Positions 63,287 to 64,000 of a DNA stretch of 64,000 nt are shown in pieces (the stretch's first letter is position 1; every line of letters starts with the position of its first letter). Location of the stretch: NCBI GenBank assembly GCA_964034945.1, contig OZ035960.1:65502470-65566469 (forward strand), in the 5' to 3' direction. The stretch comes from Chrysopilus asiliformis (Eukaryota; Arthropoda; Insecta; Diptera; Rhagionidae). The position numbers were made by a program, and so were the translations under genes. The notes beneath the pieces are model-generated. The model made no database searches. It saw only the letters and a list, made by a program, of their open reading frames with translations, and was not told the DNA's origin.

Positions 63287-64000
63287 TTTGTTGGTAACTC
63301 TAATTGTGGGGGCAGGCACTCGGAACTACGTGAGGGGCTGGAGTGACAGCCCTCTACTAGTTTTCCGGATTGTTACTAGTTTGGGCCCTTCTTTGGGCCT
63401 GTTGGCATCTGATTCAATGTGGCCATACCGTAGGCGAAAAGTGCATTTTTTATTATTTCTTGGTTCTGATTTTCATTTTGTGGTATGAATTCGTTTCTCC
63501 GTGGGGGATAATTATTTCTGTTTCGCGTGCATGTATGGACGTTATGTCCGTATGCTCTGCAGGAAGTGCAGTAAGGAGTATTTTTCCTTTTTCTGCATTA
63601 CAAAACCACACTTGAAATTTGACTGGTTTTGGTCAGATGTTCTTTGTGTTGATTGTGCATTAAGTTTATTTTTTACCATTTGGTTTACAATGGGAGCAGG
63701 ATAGTCAATTTGCCCTTGGGAATTTGCTTGATTCACCATGGGATTGGGTATGCCGCTTACCCAGGGGAAATATACATGGTTTGTCATGGGTACAGTTGTG
63801 TTGCTTACCCATGGGGAGCTTGCTTGCTATTGGATACTTGATTGGAGCGCGAATTGGGGGGGCAAAACTATCATGTGTTCGATTTCTTCTAATTGTTTTG
63901 CTTTAGTTAATATTTCGGACATAGTCGAAACGCTTCTGTCTTGCAACAGATGGAACTTTTTGTTTGGGTTCAACAAACCATTCTTGAAAGTAAACACGGC
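63287..64000 (-). pseudogene. Gypsy relic: gag C-terminus with zinc knuckle, cut by window end
   Basis: Read leftward from 64000: FKNGLLNPNKKFHLLQDRSV and SEILTKAKQLEEIEHM, which fit the end of a gypsy capsid domain; a proline- and asparagine-rich linker (63787-63650); then YCTSCRAYGHNVHTC, a CCHC knuckle (about 63575-63530), and a tail ending in a stop near 63385. Several phase changes show decay. The gene continues past the right edge of the window. Confidence 0.78.

Overview
This window comes from a repeat-dense insect genome. An R1-clade non-LTR element, an env-bearing Ty3/gypsy (errantivirus-like) element, a CR1-group element with a PHD-finger ORF1, Helitron and hAT pieces and several MITE-like repeats all fit an insect, probably a dipteran, but the species cannot be fixed from sequence alone. 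I found no convincing host gene, rRNA, CRISPR array or bacterial feature. Almost everything is mobile DNA or satellite.

Layout. (1) 1-19223: an almost perfect tandem array of the 8-mer TGTCAGTC. It is split at 5817-11235 by a structurally complete R1-clade retrotransposon on the minus strand with both ORFs intact. A second, decayed R1-like fragment sits at the array's right edge (19225-19677) in the same orientation. (2) 19678-21357: a sequence that also follows the other array, then AT-rich DNA with only weak exon-like signals. (3) 21358-37530: a 16.2-kb errantivirus-like element with 637-bp LTRs that appear nearly identical, a TATA target duplication, primer-binding site and polypurine tract, gag, a likely -1 frameshift signal, pol and a two-part env. 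Pol and env carry frame breaks. (4) 37531-42545: MITE-like and Helitron-end repeats.

(5) 42546-64000: a nested structure. The outermost layer is an old minus-strand gypsy element (gag at 64000, RNase H at 42546). It is interrupted by a MITE (62620-63286), by a satellite module with its own 2.4-kb TGTCAGTC array (about 59276-62420), and by a CR1-group element (43649-58349, flanked by GACCAT). The CR1 element is itself interrupted by a hAT-type element with a perfect 8-bp duplication in its 5' leader (57376-58231) and by a 9.5-kb cluster (45741-55276) between endonuclease and reverse transcriptase. That cluster holds two paralogous repeats that give natural empty sites for two further families, plus a foldback element enclosing a 122-bp minisatellite and a Helitron helicase scrap.

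How it fits together. The most notable system is the pairing of a huge perfect 8-bp satellite with R1-clade elements that appear to insert into it selectively. This resembles rDNA- or telomere-targeted R1-clade elements but uses a different target. The shared flank beside two separate arrays, and the presence of one array inside a gypsy protease gene, suggest the array spreads as part of a mobile module and then expands in place.
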